Shown here: in pieces, positions 34,751 through 42,757 of the stretch | Position numbering within the stretch: the stretch's first letter is position 1 | Layout: every line of letters starts with the position of its first letter | Origin: DSWT01 sp035373625 | GTDB lineage: Bacteria > Chloroflexota > Anaerolineae > B4-G1 > SLSP01 | NCBI GenBank assembly: GCA_035373625.1 | Contig: DAOSNS010000013.1 | Span: forward strand, 1-64,000 | DNA: 64,000 nt | Direction of reading: 5' to 3' | Notes under the pieces: generated by a model | Seen by the model: only the letters and a program-made list of their open reading frames with translations | What the model was told of the DNA's origin: nothing | Databases searched by the model: none | Translations under genes and position numbers: made by a program

Positions 34751-35368
34751 TCAACGCTTCAACAGTGCGTTGAAGCGCGCCCCATCATCGGCACTGCCGA
34801 TCCCTGAGCCATAGTGCATCGGTATGGTGATCTCTGCCTTGATGTCACGCGCGGCAGCAACGGCCTCTTCCACCGTCATCACATACGTGCCGCTCACCGG
34901 CAGCAACGCGATGTCGCAACGGAAATCCGCCATCTCCGGGATGTGATCGGTATCGCCGGCAAAGTAAACGCGCACCCCTTCCACGGTCACGATGTAGCCA
35001 ACATGCTGCTCATTCTTGGGATGAAAGGGCACGCCGGGGGCGCGGAATTTGTTGACGTTGTACGCGGGCACGGCCTCAACCTCAACGCCCGCGACAGACA
35101 GTTTATCGCCGGGGCGCATCGCCTGCGCACCGGGCAACTCTTTTGCTGCCATGTGGCTGGCAATAACTACCGTGTTCGGGCCGCTGATCTTCTTAATGTC
35201 TGCCGATGAGCAATGATCGGGGTGATGGTGACTCACCAGTACCAGATCGGCGGTGGGCAAATTCCCCTTCAGCTTCCACGGATCAAAGTAGATAACCGGC
35301 GGGCCGTCCAGCCGAAAGCTGTCATGGCCCAACCAATGCAGGCGTTTGACCAGTTCTTGTGCGTTCAT
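34751..35368 (-). CDS. UPF0173-type metallo-beta-lactamase-fold hydrolase
   Basis: 205 residues. Metal motif SHHHPDHCS (H-x-H-x-DH), further ligands in FAGDTDHIPE and IPMHYGS. Start LVKRLHWLGHDSFRL is the family's typical opening. Probably a hydrolase of small phosphoester or ester substrates; the substrate is unknown for this group. Region 34529-34750 upstream of its stop side has no gene. Confidence 0.87.
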   Translation of the reverse strand: MNAQELVKRLHWLGHDSFRLDGPPVIYFDPWKLKGNLPTADLVLVSHHHPDHCSSADIKKISGPNTVVIASHMAAKELPGAQAMRPGDKLSVAGVEVEAVPAYNVNKFRAPGVPFHPKNEQHVGYIVTVEGVRVYFAGDTDHIPEMADFRCDIALLPVSGTYVMTVEEAVAAARDIKAEITIPMHYGSGIGSADDGARFNALLKR

Positions 35369-35476
35369 GTTTTTTTCCCTCCTGACTCAAAAATAAATCG
35401 CTAATCTTGCCAATCTACGCGAATCTCCTGAAAAATCTACGAGAACTCGCGCAATTCGCAGTCTGATTCTGTAGCT

Positions 35477-35719
35477 CTAGCGACGATTGAGCAAATGCGA
35501 AACGACATTCAGGATAATGGTCAACAAAATGCTGAGCACGATAGAGCTGACAATGGGCACAAAGCACGACAAGCTGCCGTCTGGGCTGCGATAGCGGATA
35601 TCGCCGGGCAATTTGCCGAACCATTGCAGAAATGGCAGCTTCCCCAAGAGAAACACCAGCGCGCCCAGGGCCGCAATCCCCAGGCCGATCACCATCAACC
35701 AGCGTCCTAAGGCTTCCAT
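35477..35719 (-). CDS. DUF2905-family small membrane protein
   Basis: 80 residues with two membrane segments, LMVIGLGIAALGALVFLLGK and VPIVSSIVLSILLTIILNVV, joined by the conserved LGKLPGDIRYRSPD-like loop (here FGKLPGDIRY). This matches DUF2905, a widespread family without known function. Confidence 0.85.
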   Translation of the reverse strand: MEALGRWLMVIGLGIAALGALVFLLGKLPFLQWFGKLPGDIRYRSPDGSLSCFVPIVSSIVLSILLTIILNVVSHLLNRR

Positions 35720-35938
35720 ATCTCCCTACCCTGCAAAAGCAAATTCACCACGTTTCAACATCCTCACCCATGATACCACCTTTTTGATGATTCGTGGCTA
35801 CACTATCAGAATTGTGCCTCAAACCACACCGGGGTCAAGTCCCCCTGGGTTTTATCATTCTCGTGACACACTTGGAAGCATGGAGATTTATGTTAGCATG
35901 GGGGCGTGAATCAGACAACACCGAACAGCGGAGGCTCT

Positions 35939-36232
35939 ATGATCCTCAAAGCCAGTGCTACACCCATCGTCAATGGGCGTCGCCCCTATGAACTCGGCGA
36001 GCGCGAAATCGTCGTGCATCACTTTGTCACCCGTATCACCACGCCGGAGAATCCCTTTACGCCGCATAAGCATGCGATCCCCGAACTGTGGTATATCATC
36101 GAAGGCGAAGCGTTGGTCACACTGGATGGCATCGAACAGCGGGTTGAAGCCGGCGACCTGATCGTCATTGATCCGTGGGTTGAGCATGGCCTGCACACAG
36201 AGAAACGGGCGACGTGGATTTGTTTGGGGTAG
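35939..36232 (+). CDS. Cupin-domain protein
   Basis: 97 residues. Cupin motif 1 PHKHAIPELWYIIEGEA (His-x-His, Glu) and motif 2 AGDLIVIDPWVEHGL give a single metal-binding barrel. ATG at 35939 with GGAGG is preferred to a GTG at 35906. Substrate not predictable. The preceding 35720-35938 contains no gene. Confidence 0.87.
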   Translation: MILKASATPIVNGRRPYELGEREIVVHHFVTRITTPENPFTPHKHAIPELWYIIEGEALVTLDGIEQRVEAGDLIVIDPWVEHGLHTEKRATWICLG

Positions 36233-36253
36233 GGAGTACGGAATACGGGAAAA

Positions 36254-36300
36254 CCATACCTCCATATTCCATCCATACTCCATACTCCATACTCCATACT
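36254..36300. repeat. CCATACT heptamer array
   Basis: Four perfect CCATACT units (36273-36300) preceded by variants, ending 18 bp before the SAM hydrolase start. Confidence 0.85.
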
Positions 36301-36317
36301 TCATGAGAGGAACAACT

Positions 36318-37163
36318 ATGTTGATCACAATAACCACCGATTTTGGCACACGCGACGGTTACGTCGGCACGATGAAAGGCGTGATCGCCGGCATTGCGCC
36401 GGGCGTGCCCTGCATTGACATCACCCACGAGATTCCGCCGCAGGATGTGCGCAGTGCAGCTTATATCCTCTGGACGGCCTTGCCGTACTTTCCGCCGGAG
36501 AGTATCCACGTCGTTGTGGTTGACCCCGGCGTGGGGACGGCGCGGCGGCCTATCGCGGCGCGGACACCGTGGGGAATCCTTGTCGGCCCGGATAACGGCA
36601 TCTTCTCCTACGTCTGGGAGGCTGCGCCGCCTGAGTGCATCGTCGAACTGATCAACCCGGCTTACCGCAACGTGGCGGTCAGCAACACCTTTCACGGGCG
36701 TGATATTTTCTCACCGGCGGCGGCTCACCTGGCACGCGGCGTCCCATTGACTGACTTCGGCCCGGAAGTACGCGATCCGGTGCGTCTGCCCGCTCCCGTC
36801 CTCACCGTAGGCGATACAATCATTAAGGGCGAGGTCATCTACATTGACCATTTCGGCAACGTTATCACCAGCATCGGGCGGCTGGTTTGGGATGGCGCGC
36901 TGCTGACGCTCGATCCGGCATTCGGCGACGCGCCCGCAGGACTCATCAACGCGGGGCGGGTGCATGTATTTGCTGCCGGGCGAGATCTTGGCCCCATCCG
37001 CCACACCTATGGTGAAGTGAGTGCAGGAGAGCCATTGGCGCTTGTCGGCAGCGAAGGGCTGCTTGAACTGGCGGTCAACCGTGGACACGGCGCGCAAATG
37101 TTGGGACTCACCCCTGGCGCATCCGTCGAAATCTCGCTAGACGTCTTCTCAAGCAGAATATAA
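36318..37163 (+). CDS. SAM hydrolase (DUF62 / adenosyl-chloride synthase-like)
   Basis: 281 residues. ITTDFGTRDGYVGTMKG, VVVVDPGVGTARRPI, VGPDNGIFS, FHGRDIFSPAAAHLA and IDHFGNVITS are the conserved blocks of the SAM hydroxide adenosyltransferase family, which splits S-adenosyl-methionine to adenosine and methionine. The family is homologous to fluorinase, but hydrolysis is the usual activity. Start at 36318 chosen (AGAGGA upstream, fold begins at once). It probably lies in a transcript with murA. Confidence 0.92.
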   Translation: MLITITTDFGTRDGYVGTMKGVIAGIAPGVPCIDITHEIPPQDVRSAAYILWTALPYFPPESIHVVVVDPGVGTARRPIAARTPWGILVGPDNGIFSYVWEAAPPECIVELINPAYRNVAVSNTFHGRDIFSPAAAHLARGVPLTDFGPEVRDPVRLPAPVLTVGDTIIKGEVIYIDHFGNVITSIGRLVWDGALLTLDPAFGDAPAGLINAGRVHVFAAGRDLGPIRHTYGEVSAGEPLALVGSEGLLELAVNRGHGAQMLGLTPGASVEISLDVFSSRI

Positions 37164-37188
37164 TCAACTCTGGAAAGGAACCAAAACC

Positions 37189-37248
37189 ATGCGCCGTTTC
37201 GAGGAATTTCTGAGCGTCAGCGCTGAAGACATCCAAAGGAGCTACTGA
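37189..37248 (+). CDS. 19-residue small ORF coupled to murA
   Basis: MRRFEEFLSVSAEDIQRSY, starting 9-10 nt after GGAAAGGAA and ending in a TGATG overlap with the murA start. The murA ribosome site (AAAGGAG) lies inside it. It could be a leader peptide for translational coupling, or the shortened remnant of a gene. Confidence 0.5.
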   Translation: MRRFEEFLSVSAEDIQRSY

Positions 37249-38546
37249 TGAACCACTGTTTTGTGATCGAAGGTGGTGTGCCGCTTAAAGGCGAAATCTG
37301 GCCGAGCGGCAACAAAAATGCGGCGCTGCCCACACTGGCAGCGACGTTGTTGACCGATGAGCCGGTCATCTTGCGCAATCTCCCGGCAATCCGCGACGTG
37401 GAAGTGATGGCCGAACTGCTGCAAGTCCTCGGCGCACACGTCGAGCGGCTGGATCCCAAAACCTGGAAAATTCATGCCCGGCAAGTCTGCACGCCCAGAA
37501 CCGATATGGACCGCGAGCTTTTCCGCGCCATTCGGGGGTCCATTATGATTGCCGGCCCGCTTCTGGCGCGTCTGTGTGACTTCTCCATCCCCGCGCCGGG
37601 CGGTGATGTGATCGGGCGTCGCCGCGTGGACACGCACTTTTTGGCCTTCAGAGAACTCGGCGCGGATGTGGATGTGCAAAACGGGAACTATGTTTTGAAA
37701 GCCGACCGCCTCGCCGGCGCCGACATTCTACTCGATGAGGCCAGCGTGACCGGCACGGAGAACGCAGTGATGGCCGCCGTCTTCGCTAAAGGGACGACGA
37801 TCCTCCGCAATGCTGCCTCCGAGCCACACGTGCAAGACCTGTGTACGATGCTCAACGCCATGGGAGCGCACATCAGCGGCATCGGCACGAATACGCTGGT
37901 AATCGAGGGCGTGGAACGTCTGCATGGCGTGGACTTCACCATCGCCTCAGATCACATCGAGGTCGGCAGCTACATCGCGCTGGCGGCAGCGACGCGCGGC
38001 GAACTGCTCATCCACGATGCCGTGCCGCATCATCTACGGATGACATTGATGCAACTGGAACGCCTGGGGGTCAGCGTAGAAGTGCGCGGCGACGCTCTCT
38101 TTGTGCCCGCCGCGCAATCCTTAAAAATCGTCCCCGACATGGGCGGCGCGATTCCTTCCATTGCGGACGCGCCGTGGCCGGCGTTCCCGGCGGACTTGAT
38201 GAGCATCGCCCTGGTTCTGGCAACACAATCCGACGGCGTAATCATTTTCCACGAAAAGATGTTCGAGAGCCGCTTGTTTTTCGTGGATAAATTGATCCCG
38301 ATGGGCGCGCGCATTGTCCTCTGCGATCCACACCGCGCGTTGGTTTACGGTCCCTCACGCCTGCACGGGGATGAAATGGAAAGCCCCGACATCCGAGCAG
38401 GCATGGCGATGTTGATCGCGGCGCTGGCCGCCGAAGGTACCAGCACGATCTTCAACATCCGCCAGATTGACCGGGGTTACGAACGCATCGAGGAAAAGCT
38501 GCGCCCGCTTGGCGCCCGCATCGAACGCCGGCAAGTCGGGACATAG
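37248..38546 (+). CDS. murA: UDP-GlcNAc 1-carboxyvinyltransferase, Asp variant
   Basis: First committed step of peptidoglycan synthesis: transfers enolpyruvate from PEP to UDP-GlcNAc. 432 residues. SGNKNAALPTL holds the catalytic Lys, and SDHIEVGSYIALAA is typical. The loop that has Cys115 in E. coli (GGC-x-IGxR) reads GGDVIGRR here, so residue 120 is Asp. The same exchange in Mycobacterium and Chlamydia MurA gives natural fosfomycin resistance with retained activity. Start overlaps the 19-residue ORF. Confidence 0.95.
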   Translation: MNHCFVIEGGVPLKGEIWPSGNKNAALPTLAATLLTDEPVILRNLPAIRDVEVMAELLQVLGAHVERLDPKTWKIHARQVCTPRTDMDRELFRAIRGSIMIAGPLLARLCDFSIPAPGGDVIGRRRVDTHFLAFRELGADVDVQNGNYVLKADRLAGADILLDEASVTGTENAVMAAVFAKGTTILRNAASEPHVQDLCTMLNAMGAHISGIGTNTLVIEGVERLHGVDFTIASDHIEVGSYIALAAATRGELLIHDAVPHHLRMTLMQLERLGVSVEVRGDALFVPAAQSLKIVPDMGGAIPSIADAPWPAFPADLMSIALVLATQSDGVIIFHEKMFESRLFFVDKLIPMGARIVLCDPHRALVYGPSRLHGDEMESPDIRAGMAMLIAALAAEGTSTIFNIRQIDRGYERIEEKLRPLGARIERRQVGT

Positions 38547-38556
38547 CGTTTTTGGG

Positions 38557-38624
38557 GTCAGCAGATTAAGCGGATTTAGCAGATTAAGCGAATAAAATCT
38601 GCTTAATCTGCTAAATCTGCTGAC
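38557..38624. repeat. AGCAGATT inverted-repeat hairpin after murA
   Basis: GTCAGCAGATTAAGC at 38557 returns as its complement GCTAAATCTGCTGAC near 38610, with repeated AGCAGATTxAGC words on both arms. A long imperfect stem results, possibly a terminator. Same word family as 10168 and 15429. Confidence 0.8.
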
Positions 38625-38649
38625 AAATATCTGACACAATCATTACACC

Positions 38650-39900
38650 ATGGACGATAAAATCCGTCAGCAGTTACAGCGTCTCGGCGTGGTGAAAGGG
38701 CTGAAGGCGCTAAACCCCGTTCCCACCCCCTCTCCGGCCAAACCGTCGCGTTCAGGAGAATTCACGCTACCCGGCAATGAGATGGTGACCCCACACGGGC
38801 CGGTGTGGGTGGAAAAACGGCTATATCCGTCTTTTCATCCCCATGGGCGCTACATGCTGGGGGAGGTGCATCCCTTATCCGCCGAGGCCCTGACCCTCTT
38901 CGGCGTACCGCATCTGGGCGCGCATCCGGCGTTCCTCGACACCGAAACGACCGGCCTGGCGGGCGGCGCCGGGACGCTGGTCTTCCTCACCGGCATCGGC
39001 GTATGGGGTGACGATGCCCTGACGCTGCACCTGGTCTTCCTGCGCAGCCCCGACGAAGAACCGGCGGCGATGCATTACGTCGCGGACGTGCTCGCGGATG
39101 CAACCGGCATCGTCAGCTTCAACGGCACCGGCTTCGATCTCCCGCTGCTCGAATCGCGTTTTATCCTCAACCGGATGACGCCACGTTGGCGAACGCTGCC
39201 ACATCTGGATTTGCTCACCGTGGCGCGGCAGCTCTGGCGCGATCACCTGGAATCCCGCCGGCTGGGGATGCTGGAGACGGAGATTCTGCGCGTGCAGCGG
39301 GCTGAGGCGGACATTGAGTCGGCGCTGATCCCCTGGCTCTATCGGGAATATCTGAACACCGGAGATGTACGGGACATGGTGCGGGTCTTTTACCACAACC
39401 GTATGGACGTGCTGAGCCTGGTCTCGCTGCTGGCGCACGTGACGCGCATGGTCACGTCACCGGAGCAGATGGCGCTCGCGCCGGGCGAGTGGGCCGGCGT
39501 AGGACGTGTCTTCGACAATGCCGGCCGAGAAACAGATGCCTTTGCCGCATGGGAGCGGGCGCTCGCGGATATGGATGGCCTGGACGAAGCCTGCGCAGCG
39601 CGGCTCTGGAGCGAGATGGCGTTACGTTACAAACGACGGGAGGACTGGGATAAAGCATTGGCGCTATGGAAAACCTGGGGGGAATGTCAACCGTTGGCCG
39701 TCGAACCGCTGATTGAACGCGCCAAGTACCACGAGTGGCGAACCGGCGACCTGCGCGCGGCGCTCTCCGACACCGAAACCGCCCTCCACCGCGCCGAGCG
39801 CCACCCCAAAAGCCTCCAACGAGCGGAACTGCTGGCCGAACTCCGGCACCGCAAAGAACGATTAGAACGAAAGTTAGCGAATGAGAGAATCAGCGAATGA
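38650..39900 (+). CDS. RNase H-like nuclease (YprB family) with TPR-like C-terminus
   Basis: 416 residues. The nuclease fold (about 90-280) has FLDTETTGLAGGAGTL (DxE), VSFNGTGFDLPLLESR and the late acidic residue in YHNRMDVLSL, fitting the DEDD RNase H_2/YprB family. The C-terminal 130 residues (FDNAGRETDAFAAWERAL, KRREDWDKALALWKTW) look like TPR helices. Target nucleic acid is unknown. It precedes rdgB. Confidence 0.87.
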   Translation: MDDKIRQQLQRLGVVKGLKALNPVPTPSPAKPSRSGEFTLPGNEMVTPHGPVWVEKRLYPSFHPHGRYMLGEVHPLSAEALTLFGVPHLGAHPAFLDTETTGLAGGAGTLVFLTGIGVWGDDALTLHLVFLRSPDEEPAAMHYVADVLADATGIVSFNGTGFDLPLLESRFILNRMTPRWRTLPHLDLLTVARQLWRDHLESRRLGMLETEILRVQRAEADIESALIPWLYREYLNTGDVRDMVRVFYHNRMDVLSLVSLLAHVTRMVTSPEQMALAPGEWAGVGRVFDNAGRETDAFAAWERALADMDGLDEACAARLWSEMALRYKRREDWDKALALWKTWGECQPLAVEPLIERAKYHEWRTGDLRAALSDTETALHRAERHPKSLQRAELLAELRHRKERLERKLANERISE

Positions 39901-39953
39901 GGTAATTGGCACTCATTACTCATTTCTCAATGACCCTTTTCCCCGGAGGAATT

Positions 39954-40559
39954 ATGCAATTATTGTTAGCGACACATAATCAAGGGAAGCGCCGGGAGTG
40001 GCGGGCGCTGTTGGAGGGACTGGACGTGGAGTTGCTGCTGCCCGATGATCTTGGGATGACTGACGCCATTGAGGAGACCGGCGATACATACGTGGAGAAC
40101 GCGCTGATCAAGGCGCGGACGCTCGCGGCAGCCTCCGGCTTGCCCACGCTGGCCGATGATTCCGGCCTGGAAGTGGACGCGCTCGACGGCGCACCGGGCG
40201 TGCGCTCGGCACGGTATCATCTCGGCGGAGATGAGGTGCGCTACCGGGCGTTGCTCAAGGCACTGGACGGCGTCCCGGCAGAACAACGGAGCGCACGCTT
40301 CCGCTGTATCGCGGCGCTGGTATTGCCGGGCGCGAATGGAGAGCCGGTGCGCGAATTCATCACCGAGGGTGTCTGCGAAGGCGTGATCGGCTTCGAGCCA
40401 CGTGGAGAAGCAGGCTTCGGCTACGATCCCGTCTTCTATCTGCCGGAGCGCGGCTGTACGATGGCAGAACTCTCCGCCGAGGAGAAAAACCGCATCAGCC
40501 ACCGCGCCCGCGCCGCACAGGCGATGCGGCCGATTTTGGAGCGCGAGGCCCGGCTCTGA
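39954..40559 (+). CDS. rdgB: XTP/dITP diphosphatase (HAM1/RdgB)
   Basis: Removes deaminated purine triphosphates from the nucleotide pool. 201 residues: LLLATHNQGKRREW (the nucleotide-binding start), LADDSGLEVDALDGAPGVRS, GEAGFGYDPVFYLPE and the C-terminal KNRISHRARA. All are diagnostic. GGAGG lies 7 nt before the ATG at 39954, so the longer frame from 39906 is rejected. Confidence 0.95.
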   Translation: MQLLLATHNQGKRREWRALLEGLDVELLLPDDLGMTDAIEETGDTYVENALIKARTLAAASGLPTLADDSGLEVDALDGAPGVRSARYHLGGDEVRYRALLKALDGVPAEQRSARFRCIAALVLPGANGEPVREFITEGVCEGVIGFEPRGEAGFGYDPVFYLPERGCTMAELSAEEKNRISHRARAAQAMRPILEREARL

Positions 40560-40571
40560 AGAGGCCGGGCG

Positions 40572-40625
40572 AAAAGAGCGAAGCCCCTTCGGGGCTACAA
40601 TCAGCCCGCAGGGCTTTGCTCTTTT
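40572..40625 (+). terminator. Terminator hairpin after rdgB
   Basis: AAAAGAGC (40572-40579) pairs with GCTCTTTT (40618-40625); GAAGCCC pairs with GGGCTTT inside, and two small GCCCC/GGGGC-type hairpins fill the loop. It ends in TTTT and would work in both directions. Confidence 0.7.
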
Positions 40626-40672
40626 GGCGTGAGAGCTTCAGCCCCGCGCATTCGCGCACAAGTAACAAACCG

Positions 40673-41212
40673 ATGAAAACGATGCTACAGAAAATCCAAT
40701 CAATCAAGCTCGAACCACCCATTCTGCTGGCAACCTTGCTCGCCGTCTGCCTGGGCGGGGCGGCGGCGTGGGCGGCGACGGGTGTGTTCTCCGTTGGCGC
40801 GTTTCTTGTCGAGGCTGCACTTAGCGTTGCGGCGCAGATAGGGTTGCGGCGGCTACGATCCTATCTGCCGTGGATATTTGCCCCGCTGCTGGTCATCATT
40901 GTGTATTGGACGCAGGCCGAACGGCTGGACGGGGTGGCAATCTGGCCCGCGCTCATTGCGGCGGCGCTGTGGGTACAGTGTTTACCGATGAGCGCGCGAC
41001 TTGGAAATTACGGCTACGTGGTGGCGTATGGGCTGTTGTTGATCGGTATAGCGGTTGGCGGCATCCCTGTGTGGTGTTTGCTGTGCCTGATTCCCGCGCC
41101 GTTGGCCTGGCGCGCGCTTAAATCGGTGGATACGGAAGTCGCTGAGGAGTGGGCGGTGGTGACAGAGATATTTCTGATAGCAGGATATCTGATCAAAGGG
41201 CTGATTCGGTAA
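40673..41212 (+). CDS. Polytopic membrane protein of unknown function
   Basis: About 179 residues with five or six hydrophobic segments (PPILLATLLAVCLGGAAAW, YLPWIFAPLLVIIVYW, WPALIAAALWVQCLP, YVVAYGLLLIGIAVGG, PVWCLLCLIPAPLAW). The end, MSARLGNYGYVVAYG and IPAPLAWRALK, faintly recalls the C-terminal half of UbiA/MenA prenyltransferases, but the NDxxD metal motifs are absent. ATG at 40673 chosen, as the longer frame covers the terminator. Confidence 0.7.
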   Translation: MKTMLQKIQSIKLEPPILLATLLAVCLGGAAAWAATGVFSVGAFLVEAALSVAAQIGLRRLRSYLPWIFAPLLVIIVYWTQAERLDGVAIWPALIAAALWVQCLPMSARLGNYGYVVAYGLLLIGIAVGGIPVWCLLCLIPAPLAWRALKSVDTEVAEEWAVVTEIFLIAGYLIKGLIR

Positions 41213-41284
41213 AGCAAAGACTCGGTTACATATTGCCTGTCCCGTAGATAAGTTTTCAGGAGTTTTCAATCCGCGTGTTCAGGA

Positions 41285-41316
41285 GGGATCTGGCGATCCC
41301 CGCGAAGCGAGTGAAT
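41285..41316. repeat. Single dispersed copy of the GGATCTGGCGATCC element
   Basis: GGGATC-TGGC-GATCCC (41285-41300) followed by CGCGAAGCGAG resembles the complement of the 36-bp unit at 1-211. It stands alone between two genes; the rest of 41213-41358 holds nothing recognisable. Confidence 0.6.
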
Positions 41317-41358
41317 TGACTACTCGACTAACGACGATTTGACTTTCAAGGAGACTTC

Positions 41359-42651
41359 ATGAACGCATCAACTTTAGAACACGATCTACGCACGTACCGG
41401 CCCGACGGCGCGCCGCCTCTGCCGGAACATTTCGTCTGGCCGCGCTACGAGGGACTGTCGGTGGGCAACATCCCGGCGACAGTGGGGCAGGCGTTGGGTG
41501 CGACGTTGCCCGGCGTGCTTCCGCCGCTGCGAAACGATCTGCTTGACGGCCTGCTCGACGGTGTGCAGCGCGTCGTGCTGCTGGTGATTGACGCGCTTGG
41601 CTGGGAGACGCTGCGAGACGTGATGGCACGGCGTCCCGACCTCATCTTTCACCGGCTGGCGGCGCAGGGTCGCCTGTGGCCGCTTACCACGACCTTCCTT
41701 TCGACCACCAACAGCGTCTTGAGCACCATTCACACCGGGCGCGCGCCGGTGGAACACGGTTTGCTGGCCTACAGCATGCTCCTGCGCGAATGGCAGATGG
41801 CGGTGGAAGCGATCGGCTTCTCGACGATCCTCAGGCCATTCACCGGAACGCTGGCTGAATGGGGCTTCGAGGCGGAGAAATTCTTGCCGGTTCCGGGGAT
41901 CGGGCAATTGCTCGCGGTGCAGGGGATTCCTTCCTATGCCCTGACGCTCGATGCGTTCGTCAAAACGCCGCTTTCTGTGATGCACAACCGGGGGATGCAG
42001 AATGTATTCGGCTATGCGACGGCGTCCGACTTCTGGCTGACATTGCGGCGCATCCTGGAGCAGCATCCCGAGCGCAGCCTCGTGAGCGCGTACTGGTGCG
42101 CCGTGGACACGCTGGCGCATCGCCTCGGCCCGCTCGATGAGTCCGGCGACGCGGAGATCGTCTCGCTGGCGCTGCTGATGGAGGAAATCTTCCTCAACCG
42201 GCTCACACCCGCCGCCCGCGCGGGGACGCTGCTGCTCCTGACCGCCGACCACGGGCAGATCACCACGCCGCCCGGCTCGGAGATTCTGCTGGACCAGCAT
42301 CCCGCGCTGCTTGACGCGCTGTTTCTCCCGCCACTCGGCGAGGGGCGCGTGCCGTTCTTCTACGTCCGCAACGGGCAGTACGAAGCGGTGCGGCAGTACG
42401 TGGACGAGCACTTCGCGGGACAATTCATCTTCTTCTCACAGGATGAAGTCTTGCGCAGCGGTTTGCTCGGCCCCGGCGTCCCCTGCGCTGAAGTGCGGCA
42501 TCGCCTGGGTGACATCATCGGCATTGCCACCGGCAACGCCCACTTCGCCCGCGACGCCGAATCCGTCAAGAAGAAGCCGATGCTTGGCCGTCACGGTGGA
42601 TTGAGGCCGGAGGAGATGCTCGTGCCGCTGCTGACAGTGAGGCTAGATTGA
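41359..42651 (+). CDS. Alkaline-phosphatase-superfamily phosphodiesterase/pyrophosphatase
   Basis: 430 residues. Metal Asp in VVLLVIDALGWE, nucleophile Thr/Ser region FLSTTNSVLSTIHTGRAPVEHG, VDTLAHRLGP, LLTADHGQ and the final RHGGLRPEEMLVPLL are in the order of type I phosphodiesterase/nucleotide pyrophosphatases. No signal peptide, so cytosolic. Substrate unknown. It stands alone between two repeat-bearing spacers. Confidence 0.9.
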   Translation: MNASTLEHDLRTYRPDGAPPLPEHFVWPRYEGLSVGNIPATVGQALGATLPGVLPPLRNDLLDGLLDGVQRVVLLVIDALGWETLRDVMARRPDLIFHRLAAQGRLWPLTTTFLSTTNSVLSTIHTGRAPVEHGLLAYSMLLREWQMAVEAIGFSTILRPFTGTLAEWGFEAEKFLPVPGIGQLLAVQGIPSYALTLDAFVKTPLSVMHNRGMQNVFGYATASDFWLTLRRILEQHPERSLVSAYWCAVDTLAHRLGPLDESGDAEIVSLALLMEEIFLNRLTPAARAGTLLLLTADHGQITTPPGSEILLDQHPALLDALFLPPLGEGRVPFFYVRNGQYEAVRQYVDEHFAGQFIFFSQDEVLRSGLLGPGVPCAEVRHRLGDIIGIATGNAHFARDAESVKKKPMLGRHGGLRPEEMLVPLLTVRLD

Positions 42652-42660
42652 TTTTGGAGC

Positions 42661-42716
42661 GGTAGTTCGTGATTCGTGATTCGTAATTCGTGATTCGTAA
42701 TTCGCAATTCGTAATC
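42661..42716. repeat. ATTCGTA/G heptamer array
   Basis: GATTCGT, GATTCGT, AATTCGT, GATTCGT, AATTCGC, AATTCGT in tandem, the complement of the words at 3453-3508. It lies between the phosphodiesterase and lipoprotein genes. Confidence 0.85.
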
Positions 42717-42757
42717 TGCCGATAAAACTCATCATTTCAATCACAGGAGGGGAAAAA

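Noticed and set aside
40673..41212. UbiA/MenA prenyltransferase
   Set aside because: Only a faint C-terminal likeness; both Asp-rich metal motifs are missing and the protein is too short.
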